Below, one piece after another: positions 44,601-54,873 of a DNA stretch of 64,000 nucleotides. The notes below the pieces were generated by a model, which saw only the letters and a program-made list of their open reading frames with translations, was not told the DNA's origin and did no database searches. The stretch comes from BOG-908 sp963751795 (GTDB lineage Bacteria; Pseudomonadota; Alphaproteobacteria; Acetobacterales; Acetobacteraceae). A program made the translations under genes and the position numbers. Each line of letters opens with the position of its first letter. Within the stretch, counting starts at the first letter, position 1. Location of the stretch: NCBI GenBank assembly GCA_963751795.1, contig CAVVVI010000002.1, positions 434,001 to 498,000 on the forward strand. Direction: 5' to 3'.

Positions 44601-47192
44601 ATGGCGACAGTGAGCTGGACCGCGACGACCAACGGTAGCTGGTCCAATGCCGCCAATTGGAGCGTCGCCACGGGGCCGCTGGCGGGCGACAGCGTGGTGA
44701 TCAACGGCGCGGCGGGCCCGCTGATGGTCACCTATAATAGCGGGCCGCTGACCATCCTCTCGCTGGGCACCACCAATACCACGTTCGACATGGCGGGCGG
44801 CGCGCTGCATGTGACCGGCGGCTACAGCCTGTCGGGCTCGCTGGTGCAGACCGGCGGGCTGTTGCAGCTCGATGCGGGGTCGTCCGGCAACATCGTCAAC
44901 GCGGGCACCTCGCTGTCGGGCGGCACGCTGGCGGTGCAGGGCGGGGCGGTATTTGCGGGCAATCTGTTCAACCAGACCGGTGGCACGGTGCTGATCACCC
45001 GCGGCGCGCTGAGCGACCAGGAATCGTTCAGCACGCTGTCGGGCACCATGGCGGGCAGCGGCGAGCTGATCCTGGGCGGCGCCAGCACCACGCTGGCCGC
45101 GGGCTTCGTGCTGGCCACCGGCTCGGTGGCGATCGGCAATGGTGCGACCGTCTATCTCAACGAGAACCTCACCTACGGCCACGCCTTCACGCTGGCGCAG
45201 GCCGGCACGCTGAACCTGGGCACCAGCACGCTGACGCTGACCGGGCTGGCCGCGCTGGATGGCACCATCGCCAATTCCGTGCTCGACCTGACGGGTGCAG
45301 CGCATGTGAGCCAGCTGACGCTGGAGAACGGCACGCTGATGTCGGTGAGCGGCACGACGACTCAGACCGGGAACGTCAATCTCGGCCAGACCGGCACCGG
45401 GACGATCAGCGTGGCTGCCGGCGGCATGCTGCGGCTGGCCGGCAACACGGCGATCACCAATGCCGACCAGGGCGGCGTGCTGCTCAATGCCGGCACGCTG
45501 ATCAAGACCGGCGGCAACCAGGTGACCGGCACGGCCACGATCTCGGCCTCCATCGTCAATTCCGGCACCATCGACTCGGCGGTCGGCACGCTGGCCTTCA
45601 ACGGGCCGAGCAACGGCTCGACCAGCTCGCTGGGCGGCACGCTGACCGGTGCCGGCACGATTGCGCTCGACGCCGGCAATTTCGCTATCGCCAGCCCGTC
45701 TTTCGACCTGGCTGTGGCGCATCTGGTGCTGGCGCAGAGCGCCAACGTGACGCTGACCAGCAGCGCGCTGAGCTATGGCGGCGCCTTCGCCCAGACCGGC
45801 GGCACGCTGGTGGTGGGCAGCCCGGGCGCGCAGGCGGCGAGCACGCTGACGCTGGCCGGGCCGGTTTCGCTGGATGGCGGGCTGCTGAAAGGCACCGGCA
45901 CCGTGCTGTTCAGCGGCGCGGTGCATCTGGGTGCGGGCGAATCGCTGGAGGGCAATCTGAACCTGGAATTCGGCAGCCCTGCCGCGCCCAGCACGGTGCA
46001 GACGGTAACGCAGACCGGCACGATGTTCCTTGGCAACGAGCAGGACGCGATCACCACAGCGACGCTGACAGCCGGCGAGAGCTGGCTGCTGGAGGGCAAC
46101 GCCACCATCGACGGCGTGAACGGCACGATCCTCAACAGGGGGCTGTTCGAGAAGCTGAGCGGCGGCGGCACCAGCACGGTGCAGAACAATTTCGACAATG
46201 CCGGCACGCTGACCGTCAACACCGGCGTGCTGAACCTCAGCGGCGGCGGCGTGCTGGGCGGCGTGGTGAACGGGGCCGCCGCGCTCGATATCTCGGGCAA
46301 CCTGGCCTTTGCCAACAGCCTGGCTTTGAGCGTGGGTGAGCTGATCCTCGATGGCGGGCAGATCGCGCTCCAGGGCAACCTCGCTTATGCGCATGACTGG
46401 TCGCAGGAGGCCGGCACGCTGTCGCTGGGCGGCAACACGCTGACGCTGGGTGCGGGCAGCATCGGCTCGTTCGGCTCGGGCGCCATCGTGGGTACGGGTG
46501 CGGTGGTGATCAACGGTGCGGCGACGTTGGGCCAGGGCCCGGTGCCGGTGCAGACGTTGGGGCTGCTGCAGGGCGCGCAGCTGGTGCTGAACGGCGCCAC
46601 CGAGCAGGCCGGCACGCTGACCCTGACCGGCGGCTCGGCCGCGCCCACGCTGACTGTGGGCAGCACGGGCGTCTATACGCTCGATACCGGGGCCGATATT
46701 GGTGCGCCGAATTCCAGCGTGGTGGGCACCGTGACCGTGGCCGGCACGCTGCAAGCTTCAGGCGCCGGCACGTCGATCATCACCGCGGCGGTGGTCGATA
46801 CCGGCACCATCAAGGTGTCCAACGGCGATCTCGGCTTCATCGGGCCGCTCACCGGCGCCGGGGTGGTCGATATTTCCAACGGCGGCACGCTGGAGCTCAA
46901 CAGCAGTGCGTTCGAGAACACCTCCATCGTGTTCGGCACGGCGGGCGGCGTGCTGAGCCTGGCCCATCCGGGCAGCTTTGCCAGCATCATCGGCGGGTTT
47001 TCGAGCGGCGACGTGATCGAGCTGCAGGGCTTTGCCTTCGCCAATCTGACACCCGTCATCAACGGCAGCACCGTCACCCTGACCGAGGCCAGCGGGCAGT
47101 CGGCCACGCTGACGTTCAGCACGGCGCAGACGCTGTCCACGCTGACGATCGGCGAGGGGCCGCATGGCGGGCTGGCGCTGATCCACCACTAG
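44601..47192 (+). CDS. Giant beta-strand-repeat surface protein, copy 2
   Basis: This 863-residue protein repeats the architecture of the preceding gene: VSWTATTNGSWSNAANWS at the start, long Gly/Thr/Leu repeats with recurring GTL and QTG segments (e.g. TQTGNVNLGQTGTGTISVAAG), and a C-terminus LTFSTAQTLSTLTIGEGPHG ending in HH, like its neighbour. The gene begins 45 bases after the previous stop, with GAGG ahead of the ATG, so both are probably on one transcript. No signal peptide and no cysteine are seen, typical of type I or two-partner secreted adhesins. The sequences have diverged through most of the repeat region, so the duplication is not recent. Repeat copy numbers could change by recombination. 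Confidence 0.85.
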   Translation: MATVSWTATTNGSWSNAANWSVATGPLAGDSVVINGAAGPLMVTYNSGPLTILSLGTTNTTFDMAGGALHVTGGYSLSGSLVQTGGLLQLDAGSSGNIVNAGTSLSGGTLAVQGGAVFAGNLFNQTGGTVLITRGALSDQESFSTLSGTMAGSGELILGGASTTLAAGFVLATGSVAIGNGATVYLNENLTYGHAFTLAQAGTLNLGTSTLTLTGLAALDGTIANSVLDLTGAAHVSQLTLENGTLMSVSGTTTQTGNVNLGQTGTGTISVAAGGMLRLAGNTAITNADQGGVLLNAGTLIKTGGNQVTGTATISASIVNSGTIDSAVGTLAFNGPSNGSTSSLGGTLTGAGTIALDAGNFAIASPSFDLAVAHLVLAQSANVTLTSSALSYGGAFAQTGGTLVVGSPGAQAASTLTLAGPVSLDGGLLKGTGTVLFSGAVHLGAGESLEGNLNLEFGSPAAPSTVQTVTQTGTMFLGNEQDAITTATLTAGESWLLEGNATIDGVNGTILNRGLFEKLSGGGTSTVQNNFDNAGTLTVNTGVLNLSGGGVLGGVVNGAAALDISGNLAFANSLALSVGELILDGGQIALQGNLAYAHDWSQEAGTLSLGGNTLTLGAGSIGSFGSGAIVGTGAVVINGAATLGQGPVPVQTLGLLQGAQLVLNGATEQAGTLTLTGGSAAPTLTVGSTGVYTLDTGADIGAPNSSVVGTVTVAGTLQASGAGTSIITAAVVDTGTIKVSNGDLGFIGPLTGAGVVDISNGGTLELNSSAFENTSIVFGTAGGVLSLAHPGSFASIIGGFSSGDVIELQGFAFANLTPVINGSTVTLTEASGQSATLTFSTAQTLSTLTIGEGPHGGLALIHH

Positions 47193-47252
47193 GCGCCTGG
47201 GAGTGCGCCGCGCCTTCCTTCACCTGTCAGCGCATGCTAACGCCCCCGGGCC

Positions 47253-47705
47253 ATGGTTCTCCCGCTGATCGCCGTCTTCAACGGCCCCAACCTCAATCTG
47301 CTCGGTTCGCGTGAACCGGCGCTGTACGGTGCCGCGACGCTCGACGATCTGGAGGCGCTCTGCGCCGAGACGGCCGAGGCGCTGGATCTGTCGATCGACT
47401 TCCGGCAGACCAACCACGAGGGCGAACTGATCACCTGGGTGCAGGAGTGCCGCACCAAGGCGCGGGGCATCGTGATCAACCCGGGCGGCTACAGCCATAC
47501 CTCGGTGGCGCTGATGGATGCGCTGCTGGCCGTCGAACTGCCCGCCGTCGAGGTTCACCTGACAAACATCCACGCCCGCGAGGAATTCCGCCGCACGTCG
47601 CTGATCTCGCGCGCCGTGCAGGGCGTGATCTGCGGGCTGGGCATACGCGGCTATGGCCTGGCGCTGACCGCGCTTGCCGAAATGCTGCTGGACGAGGACG
47701 CATGA
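47253..47705 (+). CDS. aroQ: Type II 3-dehydroquinate dehydratase
   Basis: The 150-residue enzyme catalyses 3-dehydroquinate to 3-dehydroshikimate in aromatic amino-acid synthesis. The type II signature FNGPNLNLLGSREPALYG at residues ~9-26 includes the catalytic Tyr region, and INPGGYSHTSVALMDAL (~74-90) and VEVHLTNIHAREEFRRTS (~99-116) with the catalytic His are intact. The length is normal (about 145-150). The ATG at 47253 is assumed. The next gene, accB, overlaps by four bases, an arrangement common in Alphaproteobacteria. Confidence 0.96.
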   Translation: MVLPLIAVFNGPNLNLLGSREPALYGAATLDDLEALCAETAEALDLSIDFRQTNHEGELITWVQECRTKARGIVINPGGYSHTSVALMDALLAVELPAVEVHLTNIHAREEFRRTSLISRAVQGVICGLGIRGYGLALTALAEMLLDEDA

Positions 47706-48157
47706 GCAATCTTCCCGTGGACGCCGAAGCCATCCGCGCACTGGCCGACATCCTGCTGCAGACCGGGCTGACCGAGATCGAGATCGCCGAGGGCGACAGC
47801 CGCATTCGCGTCAAGCGCGCGCCGGCGGTGGTGCAATCCTCCGTGGCCACGCATGCGGCGCCGCCGGCTTCCGGCGTGACGGCGGCCGCGCCGCCCGCCG
47901 ATCCGCTGGATTTCGCCAAGCATCCGGGTGCGGTGAAGAGCCCGATGGTGGGTGTGGCCTATCTGGCACCCGAGCCGGGCGCGCCCAATTTCGTCACCCC
48001 GGGCCAGGCGGTGGCGGCCGGGCAGACGCTGCTGCTGATTGAGGCCATGAAGACGTTCAACCAGATCAAGGCACCGCGGGCGGGCACGCTGACGCGGATC
48101 CTGATCACGCCCGGCGTGCCGGTGGAGTATGACGAAGTGCTGATGGTCATCGAATAG
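47702..48157 (+). CDS. accB: Acetyl-CoA carboxylase biotin carboxyl carrier protein
   Basis: This 151-residue BCCP carries biotin for acetyl-CoA carboxylase. The C-terminal biotinyl domain has the LLIEAMKTFNQIKAP motif, in which the lysine of EAMK is biotinylated, and the preceding GVAYLAPEPGAPNFVTPGQAV segment contains the 'thumb' insert typical of AccB. An N-terminal helical part (DAEAIRALADILLQTGLTEI) and a Pro/Ala linker complete the protein. The ATG at 47702 overlaps the aroQ stop in ATGA form. The open frame upstream (to 47447) is only a shadow of aroQ. accC follows three bases after the stop. Confidence 0.96.
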   Translation: MSNLPVDAEAIRALADILLQTGLTEIEIAEGDSRIRVKRAPAVVQSSVATHAAPPASGVTAAAPPADPLDFAKHPGAVKSPMVGVAYLAPEPGAPNFVTPGQAVAAGQTLLLIEAMKTFNQIKAPRAGTLTRILITPGVPVEYDEVLMVIE

Positions 48158-48159
48158 GC

Positions 48160-49539
<1,380 letters not shown>

Positions 49540-49620
49540 ACGATTTCTTTCCAAGTGAACCTTGTTAACTGAACGCCGGTAACGTATATCCGGGATGTCG
49601 CTTCATCCTGGAGAACCGCC

Positions 49621-50217
49621 GTGTTCCAGTCCCACATCGCCTGCCCCGCCGCCGCCCCTCGCCTCGGTGGCTTTTCCTTCGGCCCGATCGACGCTGCGCT
49701 GATCGGCCGCCGGCTGCTGCCCCTGCTGACGGTGGCGGCGCTGGCCGGTGTTGTTGCCGGCCGGCCGGCCGAGCTGGCTGGGCCGTCGGCGCCGGCGATG
49801 AGCGTGCTGCAGGCAGCCACACCGCAGGCGCTGGGCGATGCGGCCGAGACGCTGCGGGCCGCATTGCTGCGCACGCCTGGCGTGGGTGCGGTGGCCTTCG
49901 ACGGGTTGCGCCAACAGGGTGTGGCTGTGGCCTATGCGCCGCGGCGGCTTGCCGGCTTCGGCATCACGCCGGCCCAGCTGGCGGCCGCCTTGCCGGTCGA
50001 TGGCGCGGCAAGCCGGCCCGGCTATCTGATGCTGCGGGCCGAAGACGGGCCCGCGAGCCTGCAGGACGCGGCCGCGTTGCCGGTGCGGGCAGCCGGGCGG
50101 GTGTATCGCCTCGGCGATGTGGCTTTGGTGGCGCGGGCGCCGCTCGCCATGCCGATTGCGACCATGCACGTAGGCGGCCGGCCGGCTGTGCGCGTGACGG
50201 CGATGGCCACGCGCTAG
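49621..50217 (+). CDS. Orphan soluble RND porter-like domain protein
   Basis: The 198-residue product matches part of the periplasmic porter domain of RND efflux pumps rather than a full pump. AAETLRAALLRTPGVGAVAF, then AYAPRRLAGFGITPAQLAAAL and later YRLGDVALVARAPL with a final VGGRPAVRVTAMATR follow the order of the PN/PC segments and DN-proximal strand of AcrB-like proteins. A single hydrophobic helix (LLPLLTVAALAGVVAG, ~32-47) precedes it and could be a membrane anchor or signal. The twelve-helix transporter is absent, and no adaptor gene is near. The GTG at 49621 has GGAGAA six bases upstream. It is convergent to the decarboxylase gene across a long hairpin. It could be a relic or an exapted domain. 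Confidence 0.6.
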   Translation: MFQSHIACPAAAPRLGGFSFGPIDAALIGRRLLPLLTVAALAGVVAGRPAELAGPSAPAMSVLQAATPQALGDAAETLRAALLRTPGVGAVAFDGLRQQGVAVAYAPRRLAGFGITPAQLAAALPVDGAASRPGYLMLRAEDGPASLQDAAALPVRAAGRVYRLGDVALVARAPLAMPIATMHVGGRPAVRVTAMATR

Positions 50218-50244
50218 GTGCTGTGTTGAGCGAAACGGACTTGG

Positions 50245-50283
50245 CCATCACGGGCGGCAGGGTAGCCCTGCCGCCCGTGGTGG
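50245..50283. terminator. Long perfect hairpin, bidirectional terminator
   Basis: CACGGGCGGCAGGG (50249-50262) and CCCTGCCGCCCGTG (50266-50279) form a 14-pair stem over a three-base loop, extendable to about 18 pairs with one G-T pair (50245-50283). It lies between the stops of two convergent genes (50217 and 50293). There is no T run, so it may rely on stem strength or Rho. Confidence 0.7.
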
Positions 50284-50292
50284 CGTGACCGG

Positions 50293-51429
50293 TCAGGCGC
50301 TGACGCTGACGGCTGGTCCCTCGCCAAAGCCGTTGAAGCCGGTGCGCAGGCAGGCGCCGTAGGCACCCAGCTGCGAGAGCTCGATCCAGTCGCCTTCGGC
50401 GACGTCATCGGGCAGCACAAAGGGGCCGGCCATGACGTCGTTGCTGTCGCAGGTGGGGCCGAAGAAGGTGAAGTGGCCTTCGGGCGCCGCCGAGGCGCGC
50501 AGCAGGCGGGACGGGTAGCGGAAGCCGGGCGGGCCGGCATCGGACAGGCTGCCGAACACGCCGTCGTTGATATACAGCGCGTTGCCGCGGCGGAGCTGGA
50601 CCTGCACCACGATGGACGCACCGTTGGCCACCAAAGCGCGGCCGGGTTCGGCCCAGAGTGCGAGGTGCGGGAGGTCCAGCGCCTGCGTGCTGGCTTCGAT
50701 TTCGGCGAAGAACGCGCCCAGCGGGGGCGGCACCTGGTCCGGGTAGGCCGCCGGGAAGCCGCCGCCGACATCGAGCACGTCAACGGTGACGCCCGACGCG
50801 CGGATGATCTCGCCGGCGAGTTGGATGGCGCGGCGCCAGGCCAGCGGGTCCAGGCATTGCGAGCCGACATGGAAGCTGACGCCGAGCGTGCGGGCCTGCG
50901 GGCGGGCGGCGCGGAGCAGCGCCACCGCCTCGACCGGCCAGGCGCCGAACTTGCCGGACAGGTCGCATTTGGCGGGACCGGCGGGCAGCGCCAGGCGCAC
51001 GACCAGGCCGAGATCGGTCGGCTGGCCGGTTTCCTGCAGGATCTTGGCGAGTTCGGTGGCGCTATCGAGGACGAAGTTGCGCACGCCGTGGGTGGCGTAG
51101 GCCTGGGCGATGGCGCGGCGGGACTTGACCGGGTGCATGAAATGGATGTCGGCGTGGGGGAACAGGCCGCGGACGAGTTCGACTTCGGGCAGCGATGCAC
51201 AGTCGAAATGGCGCACGCCGCCATCCCACAGGGCCTGCAGCACGGCGGGATCGTGGTTGCACTTGACGGCATACATGGTGATGCCGGGAAAGCCGGTGGT
51301 GAACGTTGCGGCGTTGTCGCGCAGCGCCGCCTCGTTGAGGCAGGTCAGCGGCACTTCGGGGCGGAGGACGGCGACGAGGTCGTCGACGCTGGGCAGGGTG
51401 GCGGGAACGCAGGCGCGGAGCTTGCTCAT
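50293..51429 (-). CDS. Ornithine decarboxylase (type III PLP-dependent, alanine-racemase fold)
   Basis: This 378-residue enzyme belongs to the ornithine/diaminopimelate decarboxylase family and most likely makes putrescine. Lys56 in TMYAVKCNHDP is the PLP lysine; VSFHVGSQCLDPLAW, VDVLDVGGGFPAAYP and WAEPGRALVANGAS bind phosphate and ring; CDSNDVMAGPF carries the active-site cysteine (Cys327) and aspartate at the dimer interface. The CDSND motif favours ornithine (or ornithine/lysine) decarboxylase over diaminopimelate decarboxylase, which has CESGD. The ATG at 51429 lies at the end of a 391-base leader with two strong hairpins, consistent with RNA-level control by polyamines. The gene is monocistronic. 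Confidence 0.88.
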   Translation of the reverse strand: MSKLRACVPATLPSVDDLVAVLRPEVPLTCLNEAALRDNAATFTTGFPGITMYAVKCNHDPAVLQALWDGGVRHFDCASLPEVELVRGLFPHADIHFMHPVKSRRAIAQAYATHGVRNFVLDSATELAKILQETGQPTDLGLVVRLALPAGPAKCDLSGKFGAWPVEAVALLRAARPQARTLGVSFHVGSQCLDPLAWRRAIQLAGEIIRASGVTVDVLDVGGGFPAAYPDQVPPPLGAFFAEIEASTQALDLPHLALWAEPGRALVANGASIVVQVQLRRGNALYINDGVFGSLSDAGPPGFRYPSRLLRASAAPEGHFTFFGPTCDSNDVMAGPFVLPDDVAEGDWIELSQLGAYGACLRTGFNGFGEGPAVSVSA

Positions 51430-51455
51430 GACACAGGGCTTTCAGGCAGACGGCG

Positions 51456-51538
51456 GCCGCCCGGTTGGAGCCGGGCGGGCAGGAAGGCAGCTCAGTCGGA
51501 ATCGTTACGGCCGGGGTTCGCCCGGCCTACGGACTGAG
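51456..51538 (-). promoter_or_regulatory. Structured 5' leader of the ornithine decarboxylase gene (candidate speF-like RNA)
   Basis: The 391 bases between the decarboxylase start (51429) and the CoA-transferase stop (51821) hold no convincing gene. Near the start, reading on the reverse strand, is a nested stem-loop (CTCAGTC/GACTGAG outer arms at 51491-51497 and 51532-51538; GGCCGGG/CCCGGCC inner arms) and then a second hairpin (51457-51464 with 51471-51478). Alphaproteobacterial class III decarboxylase genes are known to have a conserved speF leader RNA. I cannot confirm a match; small frames in this leader (e.g. 51527..51769) could be upstream peptides. Confidence 0.45.
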
Positions 51539-51776
51539 AATGTCCTGTGCGGTGTGCCTGTGCGGGCATCGCGCGACGTGTGTGAAAGCAAACATATCCG
51601 TATCCCTCAAAGCGTCCGGCTCTTGTGGCCGGCTCTGCGACAAAGGACGCGTTACGTCGTTGCTTGTGCATCCCTCGGGAAGCTCGCGGCACGTGCGGAT
51701 TGCGTCAGCGACGGCTGCATGTGCGCTGCCGGGAGGCGGGTTATAAGCGGCCATGCGGCGCTGGCGCATGTCTATC

Positions 51777-51795
51777 CTGCAGGGCTGCCCTGCAG
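51777..51795. other. Short perfect inverted repeat downstream of the CoA-transferase gene
   Basis: CTGCAGGG (51777-51784) and CCCTGCAG (51788-51795) form a perfect eight-base stem with a three-base loop, 26 bases past the CoA-transferase stop, close to the far end of the decarboxylase leader. On the plus strand it is followed by a T-rich stretch. It may end transcription from either side. Confidence 0.4.
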
Positions 51796-51820
51796 TTTCG
51801 CTGGCAGTTTTTAACCGTGG

Positions 51821-53047
51821 CTAGATGATGTGTTGTTGCGTGAGAGAAGCGATCTCGTCGGCCGATAGGGCCAGGCGTTCGGCCAGTATTTCGGCCGTGT
51901 GCTCGCCCAGGCCGGGCGGTGGGTTGCGGTAGCTGACCGGGGTTTCGGAGAGGCGGATCGGGTTGGCGACGAGCGAGAGTTCGGTGCCGCTGCCATGTGT
52001 CATGCCGATGCGGGTGCCGCGGGCCTGCACCTGCGGATCTGCGAACACGCCGGCGAGGGTGTTGATGGGGCCGCAGGGGATGTTGGCGGCTTCGAGCTGG
52101 GCGATCCAGGAGGCGGTCGGGCGGGTGCGGGTGATGGCGGCGATGGCGGCCACCAATGCCGTGCGGTTGCCGACGCGGGCGGCGTTGGTGGCCGTTTCGG
52201 CACTCTGCGCCCATTCGGGGTGGCCCAGGGCGGCCGCGAGGGCGGCGAACTGGCGGTCGTTGCCGATGGCGATGATGACGTGGCCGTCGGCAGTGGGGAA
52301 ATCCTGGTAGGGCACGATGTTGGGGTGTGCGTTGCCCATGCGGCCGGGCGGCGTGCCGGAGACCAGATAGTTCATCGTCTGGTTGGCGAGACAGGCGACC
52401 TGGACGTCCAGCAGCGCCAGGTCGATGTGTTGGCCCTGGCCGGTGCGGTCGCGATGGGCCAGGGCGGCGAGGATGGCGGTGGTGGCGTAGAGGCCGGTCA
52501 GCACGTCGGTGAGGGCCACGCCCACTTTCTGCGGGCCGCCGCCCGGCTCGCCATCGGGGCGGCCGGTGACGCTCATCAGGCCGCCGAGGCCCTGCATGAG
52601 GAAATCGTAGCCGGGGCGATGGGCGTAGGGGCCGGTCTGGCCGAAGCCGGTGATCGAGCAGGTGATCAGGGCGGGGTGATCGGCCGCCAGGCTGGCGTGA
52701 TCGAGCCCGTACTGGGCGAGGCCGCCGACCTTGAAATTCTCAATGACCACGTCGGAGCCGGCAGCCAGGCGGCGGACCAGATCCTGGCCGGCGGGCTGGG
52801 TAAGATCGATGGCGATGGAGCGTTTGTTGCGGTTGGCGCAGAGGAAGTAGGCGGCGTCGGTTGTGCCCGGCAGGTTGGGCGGGCCCCAAGCGCGGGTGTC
52901 GTCGCCGGTGCCGGGGCGTTCCACCTTCAGCACGTCGGCACCGAGATCGCCGAGCAGCTGGCTGGCCCAGGGGCCCGCCAGGACGCGGCTGAGATCGAGG
53001 ACGCGGAGGTGCGAGAGGGCGCCCGGCTGGGGCGTGGGATCGGTCAT
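51821..53047 (-). CDS. CaiB/BaiF family CoA-transferase
   Basis: The 408-residue protein belongs to class III CoA-transferases, which move CoA between carboxylic acids. It starts LSHLRVLDLSRVLAGPWASQ, has the VERPGTGDDTRAWGPPN segment near residue 42 and NRNKRSIAIDLTQPAGQDLV, and keeps the conserved Asp of the HIDLALLDVQVACL segment that forms the acyl-enzyme in the family. GLYATTAILAALAHRDRTGQ and LVSGTPPGRMGNAHPNIVPY follow in the usual order. Its substrate is unknown. The ATG at 53047 is used; the frame continues upstream with low-complexity sequence. It is divergent from the small exported gene at 53153 with a 105-base gap. Confidence 0.88.
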   Translation of the reverse strand: MTDPTPQPGALSHLRVLDLSRVLAGPWASQLLGDLGADVLKVERPGTGDDTRAWGPPNLPGTTDAAYFLCANRNKRSIAIDLTQPAGQDLVRRLAAGSDVVIENFKVGGLAQYGLDHASLAADHPALITCSITGFGQTGPYAHRPGYDFLMQGLGGLMSVTGRPDGEPGGGPQKVGVALTDVLTGLYATTAILAALAHRDRTGQGQHIDLALLDVQVACLANQTMNYLVSGTPPGRMGNAHPNIVPYQDFPTADGHVIIAIGNDRQFAALAAALGHPEWAQSAETATNAARVGNRTALVAAIAAITRTRPTASWIAQLEAANIPCGPINTLAGVFADPQVQARGTRIGMTHGSGTELSLVANPIRLSETPVSYRNPPPGLGEHTAEILAERLALSADEIASLTQQHII

Positions 53048-53152
53048 GGACGCTTCTACCCCCGAAGCGCGCGGGCGGGCGAGGCGCTGCTTGACAGGGC
53101 AGGCCGATCGTTGCGACACCAAGCTGATAGCGGGCTGGATGGGACGGCGAAC

Positions 53153-53527
53153 ATGCATGTTGGTAGAGCGCTGCGGGTGGCTGTCGCCTTTGGCCTCCTG
53201 GCGCTGCCCGCTTCGGGCGCGGTGGCGCATACGGTGACCAGCTTTTCGTCGGCCACGCACTACCACGCGGCGCCGCAGCATTATCGGGGGCATGTGAACG
53301 TGGTGGTGGGCGGTGCCGTGCCGCTGGCGCCGGGGCAGATCGCCGCGGCCAGCACCGGTGCGTATGGCCGGTCCGAAATCACGGTGTACGCGGTGCCCAG
53401 CGATGCGGCGCGCTACGAGGCCGCGTTCGGGCGGCCGCTGCCGCTGCGCCACGGCACGCTGGTGTTGCCGCCGGCAACGGCGCGGGGCGACTTCACCTAT
53501 ATCTGGGCGACGCCGTCGGGCGGCTGA
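53153..53527 (+). CDS. Small exported His-rich protein
   Basis: The 124-residue product has a clear signal peptide (VAVAFGLLALPASGAVAH, with a likely cut at AVA-H near residue 25). The mature start is rich in His: HTVTSFSSATHYHAAPQHYR, followed by HVNVVVGG. The remaining part is a beta-rich tail (STGAYGRSEITVYAVPSDAA, PLPLRHGTLVLPPATA). The His cluster could bind a metal such as Cu or Zn in the periplasm, but no named family is recognised. The ATG at 53153 is one of two close candidates (the other, at 53157, is out of frame). Its stop is seven bases from the convergent hisE stop. Confidence 0.62.
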   Translation: MHVGRALRVAVAFGLLALPASGAVAHTVTSFSSATHYHAAPQHYRGHVNVVVGGAVPLAPGQIAAASTGAYGRSEITVYAVPSDAARYEAAFGRPLPLRHGTLVLPPATARGDFTYIWATPSGG

Positions 53528-53534
53528 GCCGGCT

Positions 53535-53954
53535 TCAGGGGATCTTGCGCGTGGACGGGCCGGGCGGCAGCACTTTGCGGGCCGCTTTTTCGGCGATGCC
53601 GGAGATGCCTTCGCGGCGTTCCAGCTCGGACCAGACTTCGGATGGGTGGATTTTGGCCGACACCCAGAGGACCAGCAGGTGGTAGAGCACGTCGGCTGAT
53701 TCGGCGACCAGGGCCTCGCTGTTGCCGGCGACGGCCTCGATCAGGCATTCGACCGCTTCCTCGCCGAACTTCTGCGCCACTTTGGCGGTGCCGCGCGAGA
53801 GCAGGCGGGCCGAGTGGCTGAGGGCGGGATCGGCATCCCGCCGCGCCAGGACCACCTCCCACAGCCGATCCAGCACGGCGGGCGAGGTTCCGGTGGATGC
53901 GGGCGGGGCGCGGTGGCTGGCGGGCTTGCTGGGTTTGACGGCCTTTTTCGCCAC
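53535..53954 (-). CDS. hisE: Phosphoribosyl-ATP diphosphatase
   Basis: This 139-residue enzyme hydrolyses phosphoribosyl-ATP in histidine synthesis. The MazG-like helix bundle is evident in LDRLWEVVLARRDADPALSH, KFGEEAVECLIEAVAGNSEA (with the conserved E-x-x-E metal ligands) and VAESADVLYHLLVLWVSAKI. The N-terminal ~25 residues are a Lys/Pro/Ala extension, and the C-terminus ends RKVLPPGPSTRKIP. GTG at 53954 is used; an AGGAG lies ten bases upstream. It is downstream of hisF on the same strand (113-base gap), part of a broken-up histidine gene set. Confidence 0.92.
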   Translation of the reverse strand: MAKKAVKPSKPASHRAPPASTGTSPAVLDRLWEVVLARRDADPALSHSARLLSRGTAKVAQKFGEEAVECLIEAVAGNSEALVAESADVLYHLLVLWVSAKIHPSEVWSELERREGISGIAEKAARKVLPPGPSTRKIP

Positions 53955-54067
53955 GCGGTTGCATCTCCTGTCGCACGGTGGCGGGTGGAATGGATTGCCA
54001 CGCCACGGGGGCGCGCCGCAATGCGGCGCTGGCGGCTGATCCGCCCGGCCGGGCCTAATCGCCCATT

Positions 54068-54823
<756 letters not shown>

Positions 54824-54873
54824 GCGGAGAGTGTGCTTGGTGTGGGGCCGGGGCGGAAGGGCGGAGGCTTGCC

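Noticed and set aside
41539..46754. Long minus-strand frames over the two giant repeat genes
   Set aside because: Low-complexity antisense frames; the plus-strand genes have matching ribosome sites, N-terminal and C-terminal homology to each other.
51465..51828. Several short open frames in the decarboxylase leader
   Set aside because: They overlap strong hairpins, lack ribosome sites and show no recognisable domain; kept only as possible upstream peptides.
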